A stretch of DNA of 64,000 bases from an uncultured Pleomorphomonas sp. (GCA_937868725.1 CALMMQ010000062.1:1-64000); one strand, 5' to 3'. Counted from the stretch's first letter, positions 1-8,929 are shown. Made by a program: numbers and translations. Notes: generated by a model not told the origin, from the letters alone.

Positions 1-67
1 CAACTTATTGAATTTGGAGCGATTTCTCATCGACCTGATGATTCCATCAGGTCGGAAAACGCTCTAG
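1..67 (-). repeat. Palindromic intergenic repeat, copy A (cut by window start)
   Basis: Read on the minus strand, this begins CTAGAGCG and contains a perfect 10-bp hairpin (positions 31-40 with 45-54, four-base loop). It continues into GAGAAATCGCTCCA, which is almost identical to 5381-5395. By hand about 49 of 65 bases match the copy at 5339, and two stem pairs differ by compensating changes on both sides. The TAG stop codon of mmcB (66-64) lies inside its CTAGAG edge. It resembles the short palindromic repeats scattered between genes in Rhizobiales; the family name is not established here. Confidence 0.75.
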
Positions 68-564
68 GAGCCGCCGATGTCCGGGATGCCGGGGTCGATC
101 AGTTGCTGGATGCGCCGGGCCGCCAGGGTGGCAAAGCGCAACGTCAGCGCTTTGCGCGTGGCGCCGGCCAGCCGGTGCAGCGGCGCTGCTCGCAGCATGG
201 CGCCGCCGTACCCGTCGGCGACGATCAGCCCGGCGTCCTCGGGAAACAGCTCGGCCGGCACGTCGGCGTGGGTGGCGAAGAACAGCCGGTCGCAGTGCTG
301 GCGGTAGTCGGGCCACTTGTGATCGGCGCGGAAGTCCTCCACCGACGACTTGATCTCGACGATCCACACCTCGCCGCCGCCGTTGAGGCCGATGACGTCG
401 GCCCGCCGGCCGGAAGCCAGCGGCAGTTCGTACAGCACCGAGAAATCGTGGGCGACCAGCAGCCGGCCGACGCCGCGCTGAATCATCCGCGCCGTGTCCG
501 ACTGGCGGCCGTCGTTGATGAAGCTGTCGATGGGGGAGGCGAAGGCGGTAGGCGTCACAGGCAT
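64..564 (-). CDS. mmcB: MmcB-family DNA repair protein (PD-(D/E)XK fold)
   Basis: A 166-residue protein that matches MmcB, an alphaproteobacterial DNA-repair protein of the restriction-endonuclease-like superfamily known from SOS/mitomycin responses. The visible core is YELPL around residue 46, RADV with Asp56, and EIK with Glu70 and Lys72. This is the D-(x)n-ExK arrangement expected of such nucleases. The start is the ATG at 564 because GGAG lies 7 bases upstream; a longer reading to 627 has no such site. It follows pheT on the same strand but a strong terminator lies between them, so it probably has its own promoter. The stop codon lies within a palindromic repeat. Nuclease activity is inferred from the fold. 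Confidence 0.85.
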   Translation of the reverse strand: MPVTPTAFASPIDSFINDGRQSDTARMIQRGVGRLLVAHDFSVLYELPLASGRRADVIGLNGGGEVWIVEIKSSVEDFRADHKWPDYRQHCDRLFFATHADVPAELFPEDAGLIVADGYGGAMLRAAPLHRLAGATRKALTLRFATLAARRIQQLIDPGIPDIGGS

Positions 565-622
565 GGCATGGCTCCGACCGCCATTGTTCACGATTTGTTT
601 GCGCAAGGCAAGGGGCAGAAAC

Positions 623-663
623 GGCAATGGCCCCCACCCGTCGCGCGGGCAGGGGCCATTGCC
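623..663 (-). terminator. Hairpin terminator after pheT
   Basis: A perfect 12-bp stem (623-634 with 652-663) holds a second small CCCG/CGGG stem in its loop. On the minus strand it is followed by GTTTCTG. It lies just after the pheT stop and before the mmcB start, so it probably ends the pheS-pheT message. Confidence 0.75.
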
Positions 664-681
664 AATGTCGATCCGGAGGGC

Positions 682-3102
682 TCAGCCGCGCAGCACGGCG
701 CCCGTGGCCTTGGCGACGGCGGCGACGATGGCCTTCGACACGGCCTCGATGTCCTCGTCGGTCAGCGTCTTGTCGGTCGGCGCCAGCAGCACTTCGATGG
801 CCACCGACTTCTTGCCGGCCTCAAGGTGGACGCCGCGATAGACGTCGAAGACGTTGACGTTGGCGATCAGCTTGCGGTCGGCACCGGCCGCCGCCTTGAT
901 GATCTTGGCCGCCTCGACCGCTTCGTCGACGACGAAGGCGAAGTCGCGCGACACCGGCATGAACGGCGTCAGGCTGAGCGCCGGCTTGGTGCGCGTCGCC
1001 TTGGCCTTGGGCAGCGGCACGCGGTCGAGCGTCAGCTCGAACGCAACCAGCGGGCCGTCGGCATCGAGAGCGGCGATCACCGAGGGATGCAGCTCACCGA
1101 AGTGGCCGAGCACCGTCTGCGGTCCGAGCTGGATGGTGCCGGAGCGGCCGGGATGGAACCAGGCCGGGGCGCTGCGGACGATCTGCGCCTTGGCGACGTC
1201 GAAGCCCAGCACGTCGAGCAGGGCAAGGGCGTCGGCCTTGGCATCGTAGACCGACACCGGCGCGGCGTTGCCCGTCCAGTGACGGCCGCCGCCGGTATAG
1301 GCGGTGGTGCCCTGTCGCACGGCGGTGGCGGCGATCGTCTGGTCTTGCGGCCGGTCGCCGGCGAACACCTGACCGACCTCGAACAGCGCCACGTCGCGCT
1401 GGCCGCGATCGAGATTGCGCTTGATGGCCTTGACGAGACCGGGGATCAGCGAGGGCCGCATGTCGCTCATGTCGGCCGAGATCGGGTTGGCGAGCCGCAC
1501 CGCCTCGCTGCCGCCGCCGAACAGGGTGGCTTCCTCGCTGGAGACGAACGACCACGTCACCGCCTCGACTAGGCCACGGGCGGCCAGCGCCCGCTTGGCC
1601 CGGCGCGTGCGCACCTGGATCGGCGTCAGCACCTTCTGCGACACCGAGGCGAGGCGCGGCAGCGGCGCCGCCGGCACCTGATCGAGGCCGACGATGCGCA
1701 CCACTTCCTCGACGATGTCGGCCTTGCCGTAGACGTCCGGCCGCCACGACGGCACCTTGACCTCGCGCACCGGGCCGCTGCCCGTCGCCTCGAAGCCGAG
1801 CTTGGCCAGCGTGGCGGCAATCGTCTCTGCCGGCAGCGTGATGCCGGACAGCCGCTGGATCTCCGACAGCGGGAAGCTGACGACCTTGTTCGGCACCGGC
1901 TCGGCGCCGGCCACCACCAGTTCAGAGGCTTCGCCGCCGCACAGGTCGATGACCATCTGCGTGGCCAGTTCCAGCCCCTTGACGACGAAGGCCGGATCGA
2001 TGCCGCGCTCGAAGCGGTAGCGGGCGTCGGAGTTGAGGCCGAGCTTGCGGCCGGTGCGGGCGGTGCGCCCGGGATCGAAGTAGGCGCTCTCGATCAGCAC
2101 CGAGGTGGTGGCCTCGGTCGAGCCGGACGTCTCGCCGCCCATGACGCCGCCAAGCCCGAGCACGCCGCTGTCGTCGGCAATGACGCACATGCTGTCGTCA
2201 ATGGCGTAGGTCTTGCCGTCGAGAGCCAGCAGGCTCTCGCCGCTCTGGCCGAGGCGGGCGTGGATGGTGCCGTTCACCTTGTCGGCATCGTAGACGTGCA
2301 GCGGCCGGCCGCGGTCGTAGGTCAGGTAGTTGGTGATGTCGACCAGCGCCGAGATCGGCCTGAGACCGATGGCCTTGAGCCGGTCCTGCAGCCACCTGGG
2401 CGACGGGCCGTTCGTGAGGCCGCGCACCACGCGGCCGGCGAACACCGGGCAGGCCGCCTCCGTGCCGGGCGCAAAACGCAGGGCAATGGCCGTCGGCGCG
2501 GCGAAACGTGCCGCCACCGGCTGCAGCGGATCGGCCTTGAGCGTTCCGAGACCACGGGCGGCCAGGTCGCGGGCAACACCGCGCACGCCGAGGCAGTCCG
2601 GCCGGTTGGGGGTGATGGCGATATCGATCACCGGGTCGCCGCCGCCGCGGTAGTCGGCGAACGACTGGCCGAGCGGCGCGTCGGCCGGCAGCTCGATGAT
2701 GCCGTGATGCTCGTCCGACAGCATCAGCTCCCGTTCCGAGCACATCATGCCCCGGCTCTCGATGCCGCGGATGGTGCCGACTTCCAGCACTTCGCCCGAC
2801 ACCGGAATGGTGACGCCGGGCAGCGCGAACACGCCCTTGAGGCCGGCGCGGGCATTGGGGGCGCCGCACACCACCTGGATGAGGTTGCCGTCGCCGGCGT
2901 CGACCGCCAAGAGCTTGAGCTTGTCGGCGTTGGGGTGCTTGTCGGCCTTGACGATCTCGGCGATGCGGAACGGCTTCAGCGGCGCCGACGGGTCGGAAAC
3001 CTCTTCGACCTCGAGGCCGACCATGGTCAGCGCCTCGACGATCTCGTCGAGGGAGGCGTCGGTTTCGAGGTGATCCTTGAGCCAGGAAAGGGTGAACTTC
3101 AT
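682..3102 (-). CDS. pheT: Phenylalanine--tRNA ligase, beta subunit
   Basis: An 806-residue beta chain of the tetrameric (alpha-beta)2 cytoplasmic enzyme that charges tRNA-Phe. The order of domains is the usual one: N-terminal segment MKFTLSWL, an EMAP-type tRNA-binding fold around residues 40-150 (HPNADKLKLLAVDAG, VVCGAPNA), the B3/B4 editing region, B5, and a C-terminal FDX-ACB anticodon-binding domain over the last 95 or so residues (FMPVSRDFAF). The start at 3102 gives the conserved N-terminus; the upstream ATG at 3159 would add 19 unconserved residues. It lies 69 bases after pheS on the same strand, so the two are almost certainly co-transcribed. The length is normal for bacteria. Confidence 0.97.
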   Translation of the reverse strand: MKFTLSWLKDHLETDASLDEIVEALTMVGLEVEEVSDPSAPLKPFRIAEIVKADKHPNADKLKLLAVDAGDGNLIQVVCGAPNARAGLKGVFALPGVTIPVSGEVLEVGTIRGIESRGMMCSERELMLSDEHHGIIELPADAPLGQSFADYRGGGDPVIDIAITPNRPDCLGVRGVARDLAARGLGTLKADPLQPVAARFAAPTAIALRFAPGTEAACPVFAGRVVRGLTNGPSPRWLQDRLKAIGLRPISALVDITNYLTYDRGRPLHVYDADKVNGTIHARLGQSGESLLALDGKTYAIDDSMCVIADDSGVLGLGGVMGGETSGSTEATTSVLIESAYFDPGRTARTGRKLGLNSDARYRFERGIDPAFVVKGLELATQMVIDLCGGEASELVVAGAEPVPNKVVSFPLSEIQRLSGITLPAETIAATLAKLGFEATGSGPVREVKVPSWRPDVYGKADIVEEVVRIVGLDQVPAAPLPRLASVSQKVLTPIQVRTRRAKRALAARGLVEAVTWSFVSSEEATLFGGGSEAVRLANPISADMSDMRPSLIPGLVKAIKRNLDRGQRDVALFEVGQVFAGDRPQDQTIAATAVRQGTTAYTGGGRHWTGNAAPVSVYDAKADALALLDVLGFDVAKAQIVRSAPAWFHPGRSGTIQLGPQTVLGHFGELHPSVIAALDADGPLVAFELTLDRVPLPKAKATRTKPALSLTPFMPVSRDFAFVVDEAVEAAKIIKAAAGADRKLIANVNVFDVYRGVHLEAGKKSVAIEVLLAPTDKTLTDEDIEAVSKAIVAAVAKATGAVLRG

Positions 3103-3171
3103 TTGAACGGGTCCGTTATCGGCAATTCTTGTAGGCGCGAGCCCGGAAAGGGCCGGCAATGGCGTCCGATG

Positions 3172-4254
3172 TCAGCTGGTCAGCCCACCGTAGAGGCTCG
3201 GCAGATCGAGCGGCCGGAACCCGTAGTGGTCGATCCAGCGCACATCGGCGTCGAAGAAGGCCCTGAGGTCCGGCATGCCGTATTTCAGCATGGCGATGCG
3301 ATCGATGCCCATGCCGAAGGCGAAGCCCTGATAGACGTCCGGATCGAGGCCGGCGGCCGTGATGACGTTGGGGTGCACCATGCCGCAGCCGAGAATTTCC
3401 AGCCAGTCGTCGCCCTCGCCGATGCGGATCTCCGAGCCCGAGCGCTTGCAGCCGACGTCGACTTCCATCGACGGCTCGGTGAACGGGAAGAACGACGGCC
3501 GGAAGCGCGTCTTGACCGCCTCGACCTCGAAATAGGCTTTGAGGAACTCCTCCAGCACCCACTTGAGATGGCCGAAATGGGTGGTCTTGTCGATGACGAG
3601 ACCTTCCACCTGATGGAACATCGGTGTGTGCGTGGCGTCGGAATCGCAGCGATAGGTGCGGCCGGGCGCGATGATGCGGATCGGCGGCTCGGTCTTCTCC
3701 ATGGTGCGGACCTGTACCGGCGAGGTGTGGGTCCTGAGCAGCAGCCGCGAGCCATCAGCCTTGGGCTTGAAGAAGAACGTGTCGTGCATCTCGCGCGCCG
3801 GGTGGTCGGGCGGGAAGTTGAGGGCGGTGAAGTTGTAGTGGTCGGTTTCGATGTCCGGACCTTCGGCGACGGCGAAACCCATGTCAGTGAAGATGGCCGT
3901 CACCTCGTCGATCACCTGGCTGATCGGGTGGATGCGTCCTTCGGCCAGCGGCCCGGGCCGGACGTTGAGCGTCACGTCCAGCGTTTCCCGCGCCAGCCGG
4001 GCGTCGAGCGCCGCCTTGGCCAGCAGGCTCTTGCGGGCGGCAAGGGCGGCGGCGACGCGGCCCTTGAGTTCGTTGACGGCGGCGCCCCGGCTCTTGCGCT
4101 CATCCGGCGACATCGAGCCGAGCGTCTTGAGCAGTGCCGATACCGAGCCCTGCTTGCCGAGCGCGGCGACGCGGACCGCTTCGAGCGCCGCCTCGTCGGC
4201 GGCCGCCTCGATGTCGGCGGTGATGGAGGTTTCGAGCGATTGAATGTCGGTCAT
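3172..4254 (-). CDS. pheS: Phenylalanine--tRNA ligase, alpha subunit
   Basis: A 360-residue catalytic alpha chain. An N-terminal coiled-coil arm that contacts tRNA is followed by the class II synthetase core. Visible signatures are [10 protein letters not shown], the motif 2 loop with [14 protein letters not shown], and motif 3 [17 protein letters not shown] near the C-terminus. The ATG at 4254 begins MTDIQSLE and is preferred over one 12 bases upstream. It lies upstream of pheT and downstream of rplT, but a perfect 14-bp hairpin separates it from rplT. pheST may therefore be controlled by read-through or by its own promoter. Confidence 0.97.
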   Translation of the reverse strand: MTDIQSLETSITADIEAAADEAALEAVRVAALGKQGSVSALLKTLGSMSPDERKSRGAAVNELKGRVAAALAARKSLLAKAALDARLARETLDVTLNVRPGPLAEGRIHPISQVIDEVTAIFTDMGFAVAEGPDIETDHYNFTALNFPPDHPAREMHDTFFFKPKADGSRLLLRTHTSPVQVRTMEKTEPPIRIIAPGRTYRCDSDATHTPMFHQVEGLVIDKTTHFGHLKWVLEEFLKAYFEVEAVKTRFRPSFFPFTEPSMEVDVGCKRSGSEIRIGEGDDWLEILGCGMVHPNVITAAGLDPDVYQGFAFGMGIDRIAMLKYGMPDLRAFFDADVRWIDHYGFRPLDLPSLYGGLTS

Positions 4255-4363
4255 GACGCTTCGCACTCTGCTTTTTGAAGAAAGGGGTTGGCGCCTTCTA
4301 TCCCGTTCGCCGGTCGATTTCCATTCGCGGGCGGCGATTTTTCGGAAGCGGCAGCCGAAAACG

Positions 4364-4399
4364 ACAAGGGCGGCGCACCGATCGATGCGCCGCCCTTGT
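4364..4399 (-). terminator. Perfect 14-bp hairpin between rplT and pheS
   Basis: The arms 4364-4377 and 4386-4399 are perfectly complementary around an 8-base loop. On the minus strand the stem is followed by CGTTTTCGG. It lies 43 bases past the rplT stop and about 110 bases before pheS. It should end, or attenuate, the infC-rpmI-rplT message before pheST. Confidence 0.75.
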
Positions 4400-4442
4400 G
4401 AATTGTTCAGCGACCGATCGGGGACCGGCCTTCAACCGTCGC

Positions 4443-4805
4443 TCACGCGGCGGCCTGGGCCTTCTCGACGATGGCTTTAAAGCTGGCCGGCTCGCTGATG
4501 GCGAGCTCGGACAGGACCTTGCGGTCGATGGCGATGCCGGCCTTGGCCATGAGGTCGATCAGGCGAGCGTAGGTCAGCTCGCCACCGGTGACATCACGAA
4601 CCGCGGCGTTGATGCGCTGGATCCACAGGGCGCGGAAGTTGCGCTTCTTGGCCCGACGATCGCGCGTGGCGTTCTGCATCGCCCGCTCGACGGCCGCCTT
4701 GGCGGTACGGATGGTATTCTTGCGGCGACCATAATAGCCCTTGGCGAGCTTGATCACCTTCTTGTGCTTGGCATGGGACGTAACGCCCCGCTTGACGCGC
4801 GCCAT
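4443..4805 (-). CDS. rplT: 50S ribosomal protein L20
   Basis: A 120-residue, strongly basic protein of the large ribosomal subunit, required early in 50S assembly. The N-terminus [16 protein letters not shown] and the segment [15 protein letters not shown] are diagnostic. It lies 41 bases after rpmI, as in most bacteria. In enterobacteria L20 represses its own operon by binding the leader RNA; nothing here shows directly whether that happens in this organism. Confidence 0.98.
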   Translation of the reverse strand: MARVKRGVTSHAKHKKVIKLAKGYYGRRKNTIRTAKAAVERAMQNATRDRRAKKRNFRALWIQRINAAVRDVTGGELTYARLIDLMAKAGIAIDRKVLSELAISEPASFKAIVEKAQAAA

Positions 4806-4846
4806 AGCTCAGTCTCCTCGTTTGAGTGCCTGTTTGATCGCGCGGA

Positions 4847-5047
4847 TCAAGCGTAGGGCAGGAAGTTCTTCTTGATGATGATGGCATCCGCATCGGCCAG
4901 CACCGTGGTGCCGCGAGCGTTGCGCACGAACTTGACGGTGCGCTTGATCATGCCATGACGCTTGCCGGCCTGACCGGCCTTGACGTGGCCCGAGGCCGTC
5001 ACCTTGAAGCGCTTCTTGGCGCCCGACTTCGTCTTCAACTTGGGCAT
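4847..5047 (-). CDS. rpmI: 50S ribosomal protein L35
   Basis: A 66-residue basic protein starting [14 protein letters not shown], the canonical L35 N-terminus. A longer in-frame reading up to 5206 carries no family sequence, so the ATG at 5047 is used. It is followed closely by rplT. It is separated from infC by about 400 bases that hold a palindromic repeat, an unusually large interval for this operon. Confidence 0.97.
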   Translation of the reverse strand: MPKLKTKSGAKKRFKVTASGHVKAGQAGKRHGMIKRTVKFVRNARGTTVLADADAIIIKKNFLPYA

Positions 5048-5338
5048 TTTGCTCGTTTCCGAGTTGTTGACCCAGCCCCATGACAGGGCGGACCGTTGAC
5101 AGTTTTCTGGAAACCCGTGGACCTCCAAGACAAGGCTTGGCGGCACCGGTGGGTTTTCCGGGGTGAGCTTCCGAGAATCGCCACGGCATGCCCATGAACA
5201 CGGCAAGCCGTCTCCAACGCCGGGCGACCTGAAGTGGCTGGGCTTCTAGCTGAAAAGCCGGCTTTGCGCAAGGGCGCAAATGCGAAACGAGCCCGCGGCC
5301 GTGGCCGGCGGGCCCGTTTGAAGCCTGCTTGTCCCGCC
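5048..5338. other. Intergenic part of the infC-rpmI interval
   Basis: No gene is supported here. Together with the repeat at 5339-5456 it makes a gap of about 400 bases between infC and rpmI. The gap may hold a promoter for rpmI-rplT, but I could not single one out. Confidence 0.5.
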
Positions 5339-5456
5339 TCAGAGCGCTATCCGGCCTGACTGTTCAGTCAGGCCGATAAGAAATCGCTCCAGATTCAAAG
5401 ATTTGAGCAGCCGCTTGTCGATCACGTTGTTTCAACATGATCGGCGGATGCTCTAG
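5339..5456 (+). repeat. Palindromic intergenic repeat, copy B
   Basis: The element runs from AGAGCG to ATGCTCTAG. It holds two hairpins: a 9-bp stem CGGCCTGAC/GTCAGGCCG around 5351-5374, and an 11-bp stem 5419-5429 with 5433-5443 with a three-base loop. The single mismatch in the second stem becomes a G-U wobble only in the minus-strand transcript, the direction of infC-rpmI transcription. The first half matches copy A at 1-67 with compensating changes in the stem. The TAG stop codon of infC (5455-5453) lies inside the terminal CTAGAG. Confidence 0.8.
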
Positions 5457-5989
5457 CGCGGCGACAGCACCATGACCATCTGTCGGCCTTCGATGCGCGG
5501 CTCGCTTTCCACCTTGGCGATGGCGACGGTCTCTTCCTTGACCTGAGCCAAGAGCTTGAAGCCGAGATCCTGGTGGGCCATTTCGCGACCGCGGAAGCGC
5601 AGCGTCACCTTGACCTTGTCGCCTTCTTCAAAGAAGCGCAGCATGCTCTTCATCTTCACTTCGTAATCGTGAGTGTCGATGTTGGGCCGCAGCTTGATTT
5701 CCTTGATCTCGACGACCTTCTGATTCTTGCGAGCTTCCGAGGCCTTCTTCTGGGCTTCGTACTTGTATTTGCCGAAGTCGAGAATCTTGCAGACCGGCGG
5801 TGCGGAGTTCGGAGAGATCTCCACGAGGTCGAGCCCAGCCTCCGCTGCGGCGGCGAGGGCCTCCGCGATCGACACGACGCCGAGATTATCACCTCCCTCG
5901 GCAATCAACTGGACCTGCGGCACGCGGATTTCGCGATTGATGCGCGGACCTTCCTTGGTGGGCGCTGTAGCTCGGAACGGACGGCGAAT
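5453..5989 (-). CDS. infC: Translation initiation factor IF-3 (AUU start)
   Basis: A 178-residue IF-3 that keeps ribosomal subunits apart and proofreads the start codon and initiator tRNA. The N-terminal domain begins RRPFRA and includes [16 protein letters not shown]; a lysine-rich linker leads to the C-terminal domain with [12 protein letters not shown]. No ATG is available. GAGGAG ends right against an in-frame TTG (5998), far too close, but lies 9 bases before an ATT at 5989-5987. I therefore use ATT, the rare start that IF-3 itself discriminates against and by which infC regulates itself in enterobacteria. The stop codon lies in a palindromic repeat. Confidence 0.93.
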   Translation of the reverse strand: MRRPFRATAPTKEGPRINREIRVPQVQLIAEGGDNLGVVSIAEALAAAAEAGLDLVEISPNSAPPVCKILDFGKYKYEAQKKASEARKNQKVVEIKEIKLRPNIDTHDYEVKMKSMLRFFEEGDKVKVTLRFRGREMAHQDLGFKLLAQVKEETVAIAKVESEPRIEGRQMVMVLSPR

Positions 5990-6307
5990 GGCTTTCAACT
6001 CCTCTATCGTTCTAGACGGCGAGCCCGAACAGGTGTGTTGTCAACGCGACCAGCAATCGCCTTCGATCACCAATCCGATCGGTCAGACATTGGGGGACGC
6101 GGACGGCCCATCGGGCGGCCCTCTGCCACGTCAATATCTGGTCCGCAGGGAGACCCATGCGAACCCGACACGCGGACAGCGGATCGAAAATCGTTGGACT
6201 CCCCGAAAAAGTCAAGATCTGGCAGGCGGTTTCACGCTATTTTGCCGTCCACGCGCCGAGCCTCTCGCGGACGGCCGTCGCGGAACCGCCTAGCTGACGA
6301 GGATGTG
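5990..6307. other. Divergent intergenic region between infC and an alpha/beta hydrolase
   Basis: About 320 bases with no supported gene. It holds a likely minus-strand promoter (6187-6215) that gives infC a leader of nearly 200 bases. The plus-strand gene at 6308 has a GAGG ribosome site, but no clear plus-strand promoter was found. Confidence 0.5.
6187..6215 (-). promoter_or_regulatory. Candidate promoter for infC
   Basis: On the minus strand CTTGACT (the -35 hexamer at 6215-6210) is followed after 17 bases by GATTTT (6192-6187). CTTGAC is the well-kept half of alphaproteobacterial housekeeping promoters; the -10 is weak. It would give a long infC leader. Confidence 0.4.
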
Positions 6308-7066
6308 ATGGACATGGACAGGGCTTACAAGATGCCGGACGACGGCCGTCGCATCGCCTACCGCATCGAGGAAGGCGACGGACCGACGGTTCTCTGGCTC
6401 GGCGGCTTCCGCTCGTCGATGACCGCCACCAAGGCCGAAGCCCTGGCCGACTGGGGGCGCACCCATCACCGCCGCGTCGTCCGCTTCGACTATTCCGGCC
6501 ACGGCGCCTCCGACGGCGCCTTCGCCGACGGCCGCATCGGTCGCTGGCTGGCCGAGGCGCGCGCCATGCTCGCCGCCTTCGCCAAGGGCGAGGTGATCAT
6601 CGTCGCCTCGTCCATGGGCGGCTGGCTGGCGCTGCTCATGGCCCGCGAGGGCGCCATTGCCAACCTCAAGGGTCTGGTGCTGATCGCCCCGGCTCCCGAC
6701 TTCACCGAACGGCTGATGCTGCCGCAGCTGACCGAGAGCCAGCGCGTTGAGCTGTCGGCCACCGGCGCCGTCGCCTTGCCGGACGACTACGCCGCCGGCG
6801 TCTTCCACCTGACGCGCGGCTTCTTCGACGATGGCCGTCGTCATGGCGTGCTCGACAAGCCCCTGCGCATCGGCGCCCCCGTCCACATCCTGCAAGGCAT
6901 GGCCGATCGCGAGGTGCCCTACACGCTGGCCCAGGAACTGGTCGGCAAGATCGTCGAGGACGACGTGGTGCTGACGCTGATCAAGGACGGCGACCATCGC
7001 CTGTCGCGGCCCCACGACATCGCCCGCCTGATCGACGCCGTCGAACGCATCGATGCGCCGGCCTGA
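6308..7066 (+). CDS. Alpha/beta hydrolase (ABHD10-like serine esterase)
   Basis: A 252-residue cytoplasmic alpha/beta hydrolase. The oxyanion segment LWLGGFRSSM lies near residue 30 and a FDYSGHGAS strand-turn near 60. The nucleophile elbow ASSMGG places Ser102, and the rest of the triad fits Asp200 (GMADREVPY) and His230 (DGDHRLS). The elbow has Ala in place of the usual first Gly. The overall pattern resembles the ABHD10/serine aminopeptidase branch of small esterases and thioesterases; the substrate is unknown. The ATG at 6308 is chosen because of GAGG upstream; the long upstream extension is a shadow of infC. Confidence 0.85.
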   Translation: MDMDRAYKMPDDGRRIAYRIEEGDGPTVLWLGGFRSSMTATKAEALADWGRTHHRRVVRFDYSGHGASDGAFADGRIGRWLAEARAMLAAFAKGEVIIVASSMGGWLALLMAREGAIANLKGLVLIAPAPDFTERLMLPQLTESQRVELSATGAVALPDDYAAGVFHLTRGFFDDGRRHGVLDKPLRIGAPVHILQGMADREVPYTLAQELVGKIVEDDVVLTLIKDGDHRLSRPHDIARLIDAVERIDAPA

Positions 7067-7129
7067 GTGGCGGGATAAGGGTTTCTTCCAGCGTGCCTGC
7101 TGCCCTGTTTTGCGACTAAAGGAGAAGGG

Positions 7130-7183
7130 ATGGGTGCTGGAGCGCCGAAGGGCGCCGCCGCATTCCCTTGTGCGACGAATTGA
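7130..7183 (+). CDS. Possible 17-residue leader peptide before dapB
   Basis: The strong ribosome site AAAGGAGAAGGG directly precedes an ATG that opens a 17-codon frame (MGAGAPKG... to TGA at 7181-7183). It ends 134 bases before dapB. No run of codons for lysine or another regulatory amino acid is present, so classical attenuation is not supported. It may be a translated upstream frame or a chance match. Confidence 0.3.
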   Translation: MGAGAPKGAAAFPCATN

Positions 7184-7317
7184 TTTATGGCTTCGTGCCG
7201 GATGTGGCCGCCGGGCCGGGGCACGCAAGCGCGCCGAGAAACCTGCGAAGCCCGCCCTGGCGTGGCGTCGCGACACCGCCACGCGAGGCAACCACGATCG
7301 ATTGGGGGATCGCCGGC

Positions 7318-8130
7318 ATGACGGACATGAGGCTGGTGGTGGTCGGCGCGGCCGGCCGGATGGGACGAACGCTGATCCGCACCGTGGCCGAAACCGAGGG
7401 CGTCGTGCTGCACGCCGCGGTGGAACGGACCGGGGCGTCGGCGCTTGGCGGCGATGCCGGTCTTTTGGCCGGGATCGGCGAGAACGGCGTCAAGCTGACC
7501 GATGACGCGCTCGCCGCCGTGGTCGGCGCCGATGGCATCCTCGATTTCACCACGCCGTCGGCGACGCTGCGCTACGCCGAGCTCGCTGCCCAGGCGCGCA
7601 TCGTCCACGTCATCGGTACCACTGGCTGTTCAGCCATCGACGAGGAGGCCATCGACGCCGCCGCCCGTCACGCCGTTGTCGTCAAGTCCGGCAACATGAG
7701 CGTTGGTGTCAATCTGCTGGCCACGCTGGTCGAGCGGGCGGCCCGCACGCTCGGGCCGGAGTTCGACATCGAAATTCTCGAGATGCATCACCGCATGAAG
7801 GTCGACGCTCCCTCCGGTACCGCCCTGCTGCTGGGCGAGGCGGCGGCGCGTGGCCGCGGCATCAACCTCAAGGATCACGCGGTGCGGGCGCGCGACGGCA
7901 TCACCGGGGCGCGCGAGACCGGCAGCATCGGCTTTGCCAGTCTGCGCGGCGGTTCGGTGGTCGGCGAGCATACCGTCATGCTGGCCGGCATCGGCGAACG
8001 CATCGAGTTCAAGCATATCGCCGAGGATCGCGGCCAGTTCGCCAAGGGCGCGGTGCGCGCGGCCCTGTGGGCGCGCGGCCGCCGGCCGGGGCGCTACACC
8101 ATGGCCGACGTGCTCGGCCTCAACGGGTAA
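7318..8130 (+). CDS. dapB: 4-hydroxy-tetrahydrodipicolinate reductase
   Basis: A 270-residue enzyme of the lysine and diaminopimelate pathway. It reduces 4-hydroxy-tetrahydrodipicolinate with NAD(P)H, supplying meso-DAP for peptidoglycan. Visible: the nucleotide-binding loop GAAGRMGR (10-17), IGTTG (99-103), SGNMSVGVN (124-132), and the catalytic and substrate-binding box [15 protein letters not shown] with His157-His158 and Lys161. The ATG at 7318 follows a GGGGGAT ribosome site and gives the family's usual length. It is followed by gpmA after about 115 bases. Confidence 0.97.
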   Translation: MTDMRLVVVGAAGRMGRTLIRTVAETEGVVLHAAVERTGASALGGDAGLLAGIGENGVKLTDDALAAVVGADGILDFTTPSATLRYAELAAQARIVHVIGTTGCSAIDEEAIDAAARHAVVVKSGNMSVGVNLLATLVERAARTLGPEFDIEILEMHHRMKVDAPSGTALLLGEAAARGRGINLKDHAVRARDGITGARETGSIGFASLRGGSVVGEHTVMLAGIGERIEFKHIAEDRGQFAKGAVRAALWARGRRPGRYTMADVLGLNG

Positions 8131-8246
8131 CGGGAGCGGCCGGGCGGCCTCGCCGTCCGATCGCTCCGGAACGAAGGGTTGCCGTCCAGGCGTCCGGCCA
8201 GGGGGCCGACGGCCACGGCACACGATTGCAAACTGGAGAAAAGCAC

Positions 8247-8864
8247 ATGAGCCGTCTTTTGGTCCTCGTCCGCCACGGTCAGTCCGAGTGGAACCTGCTC
8301 AACCTCTTCACCGGCTGGAAGGATCCCGACCTGACCGCCCAGGGCGTCAAGGAAGCCACCGCTGCCGGCCAGAGCCTCAAGGGTCTCGGCCTCAAGTTCG
8401 ACATCGCCTACACGTCGGCCCTGACGCGCGCCCAGCACACCTGCCGCATCATCCTCGGCGAAGTCGGCCAGCCCGACCTCAAGACCATCCGCGACCAGGC
8501 CCTCAACGAGCGCGACTACGGCGAACTGACCGGCCTCAACAAGGACGAAGCCCGCAAGAAGTGGGGCGATGAGCAGGTTCACGTCTGGCGCCGTTCGTAC
8601 GACGTGCCGCCTCCGGGTGGCGAGAGCCTCAAGACCACCGGCGATCGCACGCTGCCCTACTATCACAAGGAAATCCTGCCGCGCGTCCTCAAGGGCGAGA
8701 ACGTGCTGGTGGCCGCGCACGGCAACTCGCTGCGCTCGATCATCAAGGACATCGAGAAGCTGACCGGTGACGAGATCGTCGCCCGCGAGCTGGCCACCGG
8801 CGTGCCCATCGTCTACGAGTTCAACGAAGACGGTTCGATCAAGTCCAAGAAGACCCTGGGCTGA
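8247..8864 (+). CDS. gpmA: 2,3-bisphosphoglycerate-dependent phosphoglycerate mutase
   Basis: A 205-residue glycolytic enzyme interconverting 3- and 2-phosphoglycerate. The phosphohistidine motif [10 protein letters not shown] is at residues 7-16. Next come the acid-base region [12 protein letters not shown] and the second histidine in AAHGNSLR. It is the short form typical of Rhizobiales, about 45 residues shorter than the enterobacterial protein because the C-terminal tail is missing. GGAGAA precedes the ATG by 6 bases. A strong hairpin follows the stop. Confidence 0.96.
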   Translation: MSRLLVLVRHGQSEWNLLNLFTGWKDPDLTAQGVKEATAAGQSLKGLGLKFDIAYTSALTRAQHTCRIILGEVGQPDLKTIRDQALNERDYGELTGLNKDEARKKWGDEQVHVWRRSYDVPPPGGESLKTTGDRTLPYYHKEILPRVLKGENVLVAAHGNSLRSIIKDIEKLTGDEIVARELATGVPIVYEFNEDGSIKSKKTLG

Positions 8865-8890
8865 TCGATCCGCGGCTGTGACCAATGTTG

Positions 8891-8921
8891 CGAGCCCCCC
8901 GGTGGTTCTCCGCCGGGGGGC
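8891..8921. terminator. Bidirectional terminator between gpmA and the efflux gene
   Basis: A 12-bp stem (GCCCCCCGGTGG against CCGCCGGGGGGC, one T-G wobble) with a TTCT loop lies between two converging genes. It is GC-rich and has only a weak T tract to the right (CTTGGCGTTT). Confidence 0.7.
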
Positions 8922-8929
8922 TTGGCGTT

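Noticed and set aside
2260-4278. A 672-codon plus-strand frame opposite pheS and pheT
   Set aside because: Both synthetase subunits are complete with all motifs; the frame is a shadow.
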